A stretch of 12,750 nucleotides of DNA from Wenzhouxiangella sp. (GTDB taxonomy: Bacteria > Pseudomonadota > Gammaproteobacteria > Xanthomonadales > Wenzhouxiangellaceae), in the NCBI GenBank assembly GCA_007121485.1, contig SKKM01000057.1, positions 1 to 12,750 of the forward strand. Direction: 5' to 3'. Positions 6,052-12,750 of this stretch are shown here, in pieces. The stretch's first letter is position 1; each line of letters begins with the position of its first letter. The position numbers and the translations under genes are program-made. The notes beneath the pieces are model-generated. The model saw only the letters and a program-made list of their open reading frames with translations. It did not search any database and had not been told where the DNA came from.

Positions 6052-7062
6052 TCAGCAGATTCGCGGCAGCGGGTCGTCTTCCAGCTCGTCGATCAGGCGC
6101 TGGCCGCCCAGGCTGGTGGTCAGCGTGACCGCGCCCTTCTTCTCGCCCACGGTGCCGATGACGGCGGCGTCGGGCGCGATGCCGGAGCGGCGCAGTTCGT
6201 GGACGGCATCGTCGGCCTGCTCGGGCGCGATAGCGGCGACCACCCGTCCTTCGCAGGCCAGGTAAAGCGGGTCGTAGCCCAGCAGTTCGCACACCGCCTG
6301 CACCGGCTCGCTCAAGGGTATGGCGTTTTCATCCAGGCTTATGGAAAGCCCGGCTTCGCGGGCCAGGTCCAGGGCCACGGTGGCCAGTCCGCCGCGGGTG
6401 GGGTCGCGCATGAAGCGAAGGCCGGTGCGCTTCATCAGCATCTCGGTGATCGGCAGCACGCTGGCCGAGTCGGATTGCAGGTCGCCCCTGAGGCCGTATT
6501 CCTCGCGCGCCAGCAGCACCGCGGTGCCGTGGTCGCCGACGCTGCCGGAGACGATGATCCTGTCGCCGGGCTGAACGCGCTTTTGCGACAGCACGGGGCC
6601 AGCCGGCACCACGCCCAGGCCGGTGGTGGCCAGGTAAACCCCGCCGCATTCGCCGCGGGCCAGCACCTTGGTATCGCCGGCCACGACCTTGACCCCGGCT
6701 TCCAGCGCCGCGTTGGCCAGCGCGTCGACGATGCGCTCCAGCAGGGCCGTTTCGATGCCTTCCTCGATGAAGGCGTTCAGCGTGAGGTACAGCGGAATCG
6801 CGCCGCCCACGGCCAGGTCGTTGACCGTGCCATGGATGGCCAGCGAGCCGATGTTGCCGCCGGGAAACTCCAGCGGATCGACGGTGAAGCCGTCGGTGGT
6901 CATCATCATGCGCACGCCTTGCGGCACTTCGACCACGGCGGCATCGACCGTGGTGTCCAGGCCCTGCTCGCCCAGGCGGGCGGCGAACAGGCCGTCGATC
7001 AGTTCACGCATATAGCGCCCGCCGTTGCCGTGGGCGAGGCGGATGTGGGGTTCTAGCTTCAT
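6052..7062 (-). CDS. hypE: HypE, carbamoyl dehydratase for [NiFe]-hydrogenase cyanide ligands
   Basis: A full-length 336-residue HypE of the PurM/AIR-synthase fold. Visible features: N-terminal HGNGGR (11-16), TTDGF (55-59), NDLAVGGA (81-88), AGDTKV (128-133) and RDPTRGGLA (219-227), which form the ATP-binding dimer, and the invariant C-terminus PRIC. Cys336 receives the carbamoyl group from HypF, and HypE dehydrates it with ATP to an enzyme thiocyanate, the source of the CN ligands passed to HypC-HypD. The protein is cytoplasmic. No clear Shine-Dalgarno sequence precedes the ATG; the inverted-repeat element at 7101-7302 ends 38 bases upstream and may have replaced the native junction with hypF. 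The TspO-like gene follows after 34 bases. Confidence 0.97.
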   Translation of the reverse strand: MKLEPHIRLAHGNGGRYMRELIDGLFAARLGEQGLDTTVDAAVVEVPQGVRMMMTTDGFTVDPLEFPGGNIGSLAIHGTVNDLAVGGAIPLYLTLNAFIEEGIETALLERIVDALANAALEAGVKVVAGDTKVLARGECGGVYLATTGLGVVPAGPVLSQKRVQPGDRIIVSGSVGDHGTAVLLAREEYGLRGDLQSDSASVLPITEMLMKRTGLRFMRDPTRGGLATVALDLAREAGLSISLDENAIPLSEPVQAVCELLGYDPLYLACEGRVVAAIAPEQADDAVHELRRSGIAPDAAVIGTVGEKKGAVTLTTSLGGQRLIDELEDDPLPRIC

Positions 7063-7100
7063 GTTGGTCAGGTTTTATGGCTGGTGGTCAGTATAGGAAG

Positions 7101-7302
7101 AAAAGCCTCTCGCAAAGGCGCCAAGACGCCAAGAACGCAAAGGAAAAGCAAGGAAAGACTTTATCTGGAACTCGCTGGGAGCAGAGCTGATTGGCCGGGG
7201 AATTTGGCTTTGATTCACGGGTTTTCCTTGAGGCACTCTTCCTTTAACCCTCTTTTCTTCCTTGGCGTCCTTTGCGTCTTGGCGCCTTTGCGAGAGGCTT
7301 TT
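7101..7302. repeat. 202-bp inverted-repeat (MITE-like) element between hypF and hypE
   Basis: The arms at about 7101-7147 and 7256-7302 are inverted copies: the outer 29 bases match perfectly (7101-7129 with 7274-7302), and the next 18 or so match with a few differences. Each arm is itself made of four degenerate 8-base units, CGCAAAGG/CGCCAAGA. The 108-base interior shows no gene. I see no target-site duplication. Similar 'CGCAAAGACGCAAAGG' inverted repeats recur in intergenic DNA of many environmental bacteria (my general knowledge, not checked) and often give rise to spurious predicted proteins. As RNA it would form a very long hairpin within the hyp transcript. Confidence 0.85.
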
Positions 7303-7308
7303 GGTCTT

Positions 7309-9591
7309 TCACGAAGCCCCCGAACCCAAGCAAGCGGCTTCGATGATCTGGCCGTAGCTGATGCCGGCGTCGTTGACGGGCAGGCGTTCGGGGATCAGGG
7401 CGGTGCGGCCGGTGGATGCGATGGCCTGGGCAGCCTGGCTGCCGAGCAGGTTGTTCTGAAACACGCCGCCCGTGAGGCCGACTTCGGTGAAGGCATAGCG
7501 ACGGGACAGCTGTTCGATCTGGGCGGCGACCAGGCGGCTCAAGGAGGCATGGAAGCCGGCGGCACGGTTGGCAACGGGAATGCGCTCGTCGGCCATCCAG
7601 GCCATGAGTTCGGACCAGTCGGCGCGCAGCACGCCGTTGGCATCTTCGGCCAGGCCCAGGTCCGGAGCACCGGGATCATGCCCGGTGGCGGCCATGGCTT
7701 CCAGCCAGGTCGGGCCCTGGCCTTCGTAGCTGGCTTCCAGTGCCACGCCGGCCAGAGCGGAGGCGCCGTCGAAGAGGCGGCCGACCGCGCTGCTTTCGGG
7801 GCTGGCCATGGCCTTCGCCCAAGCCGATTTCAGCAGCGGGTCGAAATCGGGCGCGCTGGCCCAGTCGAAGCCGGCGTGCCAGGACAGCGACAACGCGGTG
7901 CGCCAGGGCTGGCGGGTGACGCGGTCGCCGCCGGGCAGGCGAAAAGGTCGAAACGAGGCCACGCGCCGCCAGTGGCCCGGTCGTCCGTAGTAGGTCTCGC
8001 CGCCCCACAGCGTGCCGTCGCGGCCGTAGCCGACGCCGTCCCAGGCGAACACCAGCAGGTCGCGGTCGAGAATCCCGCACTCCCCGGCCAGGGCCGAGGC
8101 GTGGGCTTCGTGGTGATAAACGCGGGTCAGCGGCAGGCCGGCGTCACGCGCCCATCGGCTGTTGGGGAAGTCGGGATGGGCGTCGCAGGCGAGACTTTCG
8201 GCGCGCACGCCGTACAGGGACTGCAGGTCGGCCGAGACCAGGCGGAAGACCTCGACCGCGCGCGGGCTGTCCAGCTCGCCGATATGCGGCGAGACGATGG
8301 CGCGCGACTTCCAGGCCAGGGTGACGGTGTTTTTCAGGAAGGCGCCGACGGCCAGCAGCGGCTTTTCCAGGGTTACCGGCAGTTCGATTTCCAGCGGGGC
8401 GTTGCCTCTGCCCAGCCGGATCGGGCGCACGCGGCCGGCGATCTGGCGCCAGACCGGATCGTCGGCCGGGCGCTGGATCGGACGGTTGTGGTGCAGGAAG
8501 GCATCGGCCACGTTGCCCAGGCGCGCTTCGACGTCTTCCGGATCGGTCAGCACTGGCTCGCCGCTCAGGTTGCCGGAGGTGGCAACGATGGGCCGGCCCA
8601 GGTCGCCCAGCAGCAGGTGATGAATCGGGCTGTAGGGCAGCATCAGGCCGACCTCGTTCAGGCCAGGCGCGATGCTGGCGGCAAGCGGCGCGTCGGGGCG
8701 CAGTCGGGCCAGCATGATGGGGCGTTCGGGATCGGCCAGGCGCGCGGCCGTGGCCTCGTCCAGTTCGGCCAGTTGGCGCGCGCCGTCCAGGCGATCGGCG
8801 CCGGCCATGGGCACCATCACCGCCAGCGGCTTGTCGGGCCGGCGCTTGCGCGAGCGCAGGGTGGCCACGGCGGTTTCGTTGGCCGCATCGCAGATCAGGT
8901 GATAGCCGCCGACTCCGCGAGCGGCCAGGATGCCGCCGGCCTCGATCACGCAGATTGCCGCGGCCAGGCTTTCCTCGTTGCCCTCGGTCAGATCCTCGCC
9001 GTGGCGGAAACTCAGCTCCGGTCCGCACACGGCGCAGGCCAGCGGCTGGGCGTGGAAGCGACGGTCCAGCGGGTTGCGGTATTCCGCGTCGCAGTCGGCG
9101 CACAGCGGAAAGCCTCTCAGGGTGGTGTTCGGCCGGTCATAGGGCAGCGCGCGGATGATGGTGTAGCGCGGGCCGCACTGGGTGCAGTTGATGAAGGGGT
9201 AGCGGTGGCGGCGCTCGGCCGGGTCGCTGATCTCGGCCAGGCAGTCGTCGCACATGAACTGATCCGGCGGCACGTGAATCTCGGGCTCGGCTTGCGCCTG
9301 GCTGGCGCGGATCTCGAAGGCGCGGAAGTCTTCCCACTCGCCCGGCTCGTTGCGCAACAGCTCGGGCCGGGCCAGCGGCGGGGCGCGGTCGATGACGTCG
9401 CGGGCGAAGGCGTCGAGCTGATCCACCGGGCCCTGGATGGCGACTTCGACCACGCCGGAAGCGTTGTAGACCCAGCCGGTCAGGTTCAACTCGTGGGCGA
9501 GGCGGTAGACGAAAGGCCGGAAACCCACGCCCTGGACGCGGCCGGCCACGGTGACCCGGCGCACCGGGAGTTTCCCGTGATCCGCGCTCAT
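7309..9591 (-). CDS. hypF: HypF, carbamoyltransferase for [NiFe]-hydrogenase maturation
   Basis: A complete 760-residue HypF. Domains in order: acylphosphatase (about 8-95) with VQGVGFRPF carrying Arg25 and the partner Asn43; two zinc-finger motifs with Cys114/117/136/139 and Cys164/167/186/189; a YrdC-like domain (about 200-390) with KRRPDKPLAVM that makes carbamoyl-adenylate from carbamoyl phosphate and ATP; and a Kae1-like domain (about 400-750) with HHEAH (493-497), DGVGYGRDGTLWGGE, GGVFQNNLL and NDAGISYGQ, which transfers the carbamoyl group to the C-terminal Cys of HypE. The start overlaps the hypX stop (ATGA at 9588-9591), so the two are translationally coupled. The stop lies 6 bases before the inverted-repeat element that separates it from hypE. 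Confidence 0.97.
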   Translation of the reverse strand: MSADHGKLPVRRVTVAGRVQGVGFRPFVYRLAHELNLTGWVYNASGVVEVAIQGPVDQLDAFARDVIDRAPPLARPELLRNEPGEWEDFRAFEIRASQAQAEPEIHVPPDQFMCDDCLAEISDPAERRHRYPFINCTQCGPRYTIIRALPYDRPNTTLRGFPLCADCDAEYRNPLDRRFHAQPLACAVCGPELSFRHGEDLTEGNEESLAAAICVIEAGGILAARGVGGYHLICDAANETAVATLRSRKRRPDKPLAVMVPMAGADRLDGARQLAELDEATAARLADPERPIMLARLRPDAPLAASIAPGLNEVGLMLPYSPIHHLLLGDLGRPIVATSGNLSGEPVLTDPEDVEARLGNVADAFLHHNRPIQRPADDPVWRQIAGRVRPIRLGRGNAPLEIELPVTLEKPLLAVGAFLKNTVTLAWKSRAIVSPHIGELDSPRAVEVFRLVSADLQSLYGVRAESLACDAHPDFPNSRWARDAGLPLTRVYHHEAHASALAGECGILDRDLLVFAWDGVGYGRDGTLWGGETYYGRPGHWRRVASFRPFRLPGGDRVTRQPWRTALSLSWHAGFDWASAPDFDPLLKSAWAKAMASPESSAVGRLFDGASALAGVALEASYEGQGPTWLEAMAATGHDPGAPDLGLAEDANGVLRADWSELMAWMADERIPVANRAAGFHASLSRLVAAQIEQLSRRYAFTEVGLTGGVFQNNLLGSQAAQAIASTGRTALIPERLPVNDAGISYGQIIEAACLGSGAS

Positions 9592-11261
9592 TTGCCCCCA
9601 ACCCGTGCGCGGTGACGGGCCAGATACAGCGGCGTCCAGGCATGCGGACTGCGGCGGACCAGGCGGAAGCGGGCGACGTGGTAGGACGGGTCGAAGCCGT
9701 AGAAATTCATGCGCATGCGCTCCAGTTCGGCGTCGCGGTAGGCGTGCAGCGGGCGCTCGGACTCGTCCTGCGCGCGGCGCTCGGCCTTGGTTTTGAGGCG
9801 AGCCTCGAAGTCGGCTCCGGCCAGGCTTTGAGCTTCAGTCTGAACGAACTGGTCGAAGTCAGCACGATTGCCGGGCCCGACGCGGTCGATCAACTTCAGG
9901 CTCTCGGCCTCGGCCACCAGCATGGGCAAGCGATGACCCATCACCGCCTCGATACCATCCTCGCCCACGCGCCTGGGCAACAGGTAGGTCCAGTATTCCG
10001 AACCATACAGGTTGCCCATGTTCTTGTAGTGCGGGTTCAGCACCACGCCGGCGCGCGCCCAGACCTCGTCGGCGGCCAGGGCCAGGAACACCCCGCCGGC
10101 CGCGGCGTTGCCGCCGATGGCGCTGACGGTCAGGTGCGAGGTGGTGCGGATCACCGCCTCGGCGATCTCGTCGATGGCGCGGATGTTGTCCCAGGACTCG
10201 TCCGGCGGGCTGTCGGCGGCCTCGATGGCGTTCAGGTCCATGCCGTTGGACCAGAAGTCCGAGCCGCCGGCCAGCACGATGACGCGGGTCGGGCGCTGGG
10301 TGGCCTGCTGGTAAGCGGCCAAGAGGGCGCGGCAGTCCTCGGTGGACATGGCGCCGTTGTAGAAGTCGAAGTCCAGGATGCCGACCAGTCCGACCTCGCG
10401 GTAGCGGATCGGGCCGCGGCCGGTTTCGGGATCGGTGTCGAGTTCCAGCTCGGGCAGGCTGGAAACCGCCTCGCCCAACACCGCCGTGGCACGGCGCTTG
10501 AAGGGCCGTTCGCCCATCTCTTTGAGATGGCCAATCCACACCGCGCCGTCGACCGTGGCCCGGCATAACGCGCCGTGGCAGCGGGCCAGCAGTGTGCCGG
10601 CATCACCCTTCAGTTCCGGCTCCGCCCAAGCATTGAACAGGCGGACTTCGCGCCCGCCAATGTCGTCGAGCACGCCGGGAAAGCCGTCGGCGCTGCGGAT
10701 CTTGTTCAGCACGGTGGCGGTGTCGTCGCTGGCCCAGTCGATGCGCCGGGCTTGACTCGGCACGGGATCGCGCCAGCGGCCGGGCGGCGGCGGATCGCCG
10801 GATTCGCCGCGCTGGATAATCTCCAAGGCCTTGAACAAGGCTGCCACCGCCGCTTCGGTCACCTCCAGCCGGTACAGGCTGGACTTGCGCGTTTGGCGCA
10901 TGGAAAACAGCCGGCTGGCCAGCACCGGCCCGCCGTCAAGTTCGGCCGTGGCCTGGATGATGGATACACCCCACTCTGCCTCGCCTTCCAGCACCGCCCA
11001 GTCCAGCGCAGCCGGCCCGCGGTCGCCGGGTGGTCCCGGATGGACAATCAGGCAAGGCACGGCGGCAAACACTGCTTCGGGAATCTTGCGCTTCAGAAAA
11101 GGCGCGACCACAGCGTCGGGTTTGAACAGCGCAACAGCCTCGACCGTCACCTCATCGCTGATGTCCAACTCCACGCTGACTTCATGCCCGGCCGCCCGCA
11201 GCTCGGCGTGCACGCGCTGGCTCAGGCTGTTGAAGGCGTGGCAGAGGAGCAGGAGGCGCAT
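9588..11261 (-). CDS. hypX: HypX (HoxX), CO-forming maturation factor for [NiFe] hydrogenase
   Basis: The start at 11261 gives the family's usual opening MRLLLLCHAFNSLSQRV; a TTG 16 codons earlier is open but gives a non-conserved extension. Neither has a clear Shine-Dalgarno sequence. The 557-residue protein has an N-terminal formyltransferase-like domain with the motif HPGPPGDRGPAALDWA (74-89) and a C-terminal crotonase-like domain (about 285-545) with GGSDFWSNGMDLN (332-344), AIGGNAAAGG and NPHYKNMGNLYGSEYW (409-424). HypX moves the formyl group of 10-formyl-tetrahydrofolate to coenzyme A and decarbonylates it to CO, the CO ligand of the active-site iron, chiefly under aerobic conditions (known for Ralstonia and Aquifex proteins). 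It lies between hypD and hypF and overlaps hypF by 4 bases. Confidence 0.95.
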   Translation of the reverse strand: MRLLLLCHAFNSLSQRVHAELRAAGHEVSVELDISDEVTVEAVALFKPDAVVAPFLKRKIPEAVFAAVPCLIVHPGPPGDRGPAALDWAVLEGEAEWGVSIIQATAELDGGPVLASRLFSMRQTRKSSLYRLEVTEAAVAALFKALEIIQRGESGDPPPPGRWRDPVPSQARRIDWASDDTATVLNKIRSADGFPGVLDDIGGREVRLFNAWAEPELKGDAGTLLARCHGALCRATVDGAVWIGHLKEMGERPFKRRATAVLGEAVSSLPELELDTDPETGRGPIRYREVGLVGILDFDFYNGAMSTEDCRALLAAYQQATQRPTRVIVLAGGSDFWSNGMDLNAIEAADSPPDESWDNIRAIDEIAEAVIRTTSHLTVSAIGGNAAAGGVFLALAADEVWARAGVVLNPHYKNMGNLYGSEYWTYLLPRRVGEDGIEAVMGHRLPMLVAEAESLKLIDRVGPGNRADFDQFVQTEAQSLAGADFEARLKTKAERRAQDESERPLHAYRDAELERMRMNFYGFDPSYHVARFRLVRRSPHAWTPLYLARHRARVGGK

Positions 11262-11528
11262 GGAGAATCGCAAATCAGTCGGCCAAAGCGAATGGCCGAT
11301 TGTAGGCAATCGGGACGACCAAGGTGCTCAGAGTGGTGAGCGGGTCCGAGTCCTGTGCCTTCGATGAACTCAGGCTGCCCTCTTCGGGCGGGGAAATCCG
11401 CTTCAGTTCGACGCGGTGGCGATGCCTGCAGCGGATTCCCCACCCGAGGCGGGCCTGCGTCGGCCCATCTCAGCAGAATCGCTGAGCTTGTCGCTGACAG
11501 GGCGCGGATCAGAGGTTGTCAGTAAGTC
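11262..11528. promoter_or_regulatory. Intergenic region between hypD and hypX with a long imperfect hairpin
   Basis: This 267-base gap interrupts an otherwise compact operon. The segments 11382-11406 and 11426-11449 are inverted copies of about 24 bases with three or four differences, the core being GGGGAAATCCGC (11390-11401) and GCGGATTCCCC (11431-11441), enclosing a loop of 19 bases. A smaller stem, TCGGCC (11279-11284) with GGCCGA (11294-11299), sits just before the hypX start. Near 11360 and 11490 are CGATGAACTCAG and CTGAGCTTGTCG, an inverted pair that resembles common REP-like intergenic repeats. The region could hold an attenuator after hypD or a separate promoter for hypX; neither is shown by sequence alone. 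No gene is visible in it. Confidence 0.5.
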
Positions 11529-12656
11529 TCAGCCGGCCTCCGCATACCGCCGATACCGATAGTAGGCCGCACACGCCCCTTCATCGGAAACCATGCAGGA
11601 ACCAATCGGATTGCGCGGCGTGCACACGGTGCCAAAGATCTCGCAGTCAGTGGGCTTCTTGACCCCGCGGATCACGGCCGGGCACTGGCACGCCTTGTTT
11701 TCGCGCACTTCCCTTTCGACCAGGTCGAAGCGTTTTTCCGCGTCGAACCGGGCGAAGCGGGACTTGATGCGCAAGCCACTGTAAGGCACCGTGCCGAGAC
11801 CGCGCCAGGCAAATTCCGGGCGCAGCTCCAGGATCTCGGCAACCAGCGCCTTGGCCTTGGCGTTGCCTTCGCGTTGCACGCCGCGCTTGAACTGGTTTTC
11901 CACTTCGGCTCGTCCTTCGTTCAACTGACGGATCAGCATGACGATGGAGGCCATGACGTCCAGCGGCTCGAAGCCGGCGATGACCACCGGGCGCTGGTAT
12001 TCCTGGGCGAAGAATTCGTAGGGCTCGGAACCGATGATGGTCGACACGTGCGAGGGCCCGAGAAAGCCGTCAACCCGCACTTGGCCCAGGTCGCGCACCT
12101 CGGGCGAATCCAGGATCGACTGGATGGCCGAAGGCGTGAGCACGTGGTTGCAGAACACGCTGAAGTTCTCCAGGCCCATTTTCTCTGCCTGCTGGATGGC
12201 CAGCGCGGTCTGCGGCGTGGTGGTCTCGAAGCCGATGGCGAACATCACCACCTGCTTGTCCGGGTTGTCGCGGGCCAGCTTAAGCGCCTCGACGGTGGAC
12301 TGGACCACGCGCACGTCCTTGCCCTGCCCACGCGCTTTCAACAGACTATTGCGGCGCGAGGCGGGCACCCGCAGCATGTCGCCGTAGCTGGCCAGGATGA
12401 CGTCTTCACGCCCGGCCAGTTCGATCGCCATGTCCAGGCGCGCGACCGGCAGCACGCACACCGGGCAGCCCGGGCCGTGGACCATCTCGACGTTGTCGGG
12501 CAGAAGATCGGGGATGCCGTAGCGGAACACCGCGTGGGTGTGGCCGCCGCAGAACTCCATCAGGTGGTAGCGGCGGTCGGGTTTCGCCTCGCGCCGGATC
12601 AGCTGCGCCAGGGCGCCGGCCGCCTTGCCGTCACGAAACCCGTGGATGTAGCGCAT
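11529..12656 (-). CDS. hypD: HypD, iron-sulfur scaffold for assembly of the Fe(CN)2CO group
   Basis: A complete 375-residue HypD. Conserved motifs: EFCGGHTHA with Cys36, HGPGCPVC with Cys64 and Cys67, GFETTTPQT (142-150), GFLGPSHVS (197-205), and the C-terminal Cys set at 323, 325, 338, 345, 354 and 362 (CQCP, PTDCEIFGTVCTP, GSCMVSDEGAC) whose members hold the [4Fe-4S] cluster. With HypC it carries the iron that receives two CN from HypE and one CO, then hands the group to the hydrogenase large subunit. AGGAG lies 9 bases before the ATG. The start lies inside the end of hypC, so the two are coupled. A 267-base gap follows before hypX. Confidence 0.97.
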   Translation of the reverse strand: MRYIHGFRDGKAAGALAQLIRREAKPDRRYHLMEFCGGHTHAVFRYGIPDLLPDNVEMVHGPGCPVCVLPVARLDMAIELAGREDVILASYGDMLRVPASRRNSLLKARGQGKDVRVVQSTVEALKLARDNPDKQVVMFAIGFETTTPQTALAIQQAEKMGLENFSVFCNHVLTPSAIQSILDSPEVRDLGQVRVDGFLGPSHVSTIIGSEPYEFFAQEYQRPVVIAGFEPLDVMASIVMLIRQLNEGRAEVENQFKRGVQREGNAKAKALVAEILELRPEFAWRGLGTVPYSGLRIKSRFARFDAEKRFDLVEREVRENKACQCPAVIRGVKKPTDCEIFGTVCTPRNPIGSCMVSDEGACAAYYRYRRYAEAG

Positions 12657-12750
12657 CGGTCGACGCTCCTATGGTTTCGGCCAGCTCGCGAAACAGGGCC
12701 AGCGATTCCTCGGCTTCCTTGACGTTCAGCTTGGTGATGGCGTAACCGAC
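12631..12750 (-). CDS. hypC: HypC, hydrogenase maturation chaperone, C-terminal part only
   Basis: The last 39 codons are visible; the start is beyond the right edge. The segment VGYAITKLNVKEAEESLALF is the conserved C-terminal part of HypC/HupF proteins, in which a 'VGyAi.k.de.eA...l' motif ends the small beta barrel and begins the final helix. The essential N-terminal Cys cannot be seen. The frame runs 26 bases into hypD (12631-12656), ending at TGA 12631-12633, and the last eight residues or so are not conserved. HypC pairs with HypD and with the hydrogenase large-subunit precursor. Its position directly before hypD is the common order. Confidence 0.85.
   Translation of the reverse strand, partial: VGYAITKLNVKEAEESLALFRELAETIGASTDALHPRVS

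Noticed and set aside
7084..9615. An 843-codon open frame on the + strand opposite hypF
   Set aside because: It runs antisense to a fully motif-supported hypF, begins inside the inverted-repeat element, and its composition (Gly, Ala, Gln, Val, His rich) is that of a GC-rich antisense shadow.
9612..10568. Long + strand open frames opposite hypX (also 10575-11339), hypE (6199-7056) and hypD (11874-12722)
   Set aside because: All lie antisense to well-recognised hyp genes, show repetitive Gly/Gln/His/Val-rich products and have no recognisable domain.

Overview
This is a GC-rich stretch from a proteobacterium. A DUF3080 lipoprotein, a family I know mainly from Gammaproteobacteria, points to a gammaproteobacterium; the exact lineage cannot be read from the window. 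The theme is nickel uptake and maturation of a [NiFe] hydrogenase, with a few unrelated or loosely related genes in between.

Left part (1-2433, + strand): the 3' end of cbiM, then cbiQ and cbiO, tightly overlapping, encode an energy-coupling-factor (ECF) cobalt/nickel importer whose ATPase has a histidine-rich tail. They are followed by two small genes: a DUF2200 protein and a SLOG-fold 'putative molybdenum carrier' (cpYpsA) protein. Next, on the - strand (2497-3774), is an exported Asp-box/sialidase-like beta-propeller with a His-rich loop and a Cys cluster. Divergent from it (3920-5128, +) is a DUF3080 lipoprotein with an unusual C-terminal extension. A cluster of strong palindromes (5149-5251) separates it from the convergent hyp operon.

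Right part (5256-12750, all - strand): read in transcription order, hypC (5' end outside the window), hypD, hypX, hypF, hypE, then a TspO/MBR-type membrane protein. HypC, HypD, HypE and HypF build the Fe(CN)2CO group. HypF makes thiocarbamate on the C-terminal Cys of HypE, HypE dehydrates it to thiocyanate, and the HypC-HypD complex receives the cyanide on iron. HypX supplies CO from formyl-tetrahydrofolate and is typical of organisms that mature hydrogenases under oxygen. The importer at the other end would supply the nickel. No hydrogenase structural gene, hypA or hypB lies in the window; they may be upstream of hypC.

Noncoding structure deserves attention. A 202-bp inverted-repeat element (7101-7302), built from short degenerate CGCAAAGG/CGCCAAGA units, sits exactly between hypF and hypE. 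A long imperfect hairpin lies between hypD and hypX. The palindrome cluster after the last gene can fold in mutually exclusive ways. I found no tRNA, rRNA, CRISPR array or transposase gene. I do not see a clearly new multi-gene system; the best leads are the probable metal-binding propeller, the glutamine in place of the switch histidine in CbiO, the inverted repeat inside the hyp operon, and the TspO-like gene at the operon's end.
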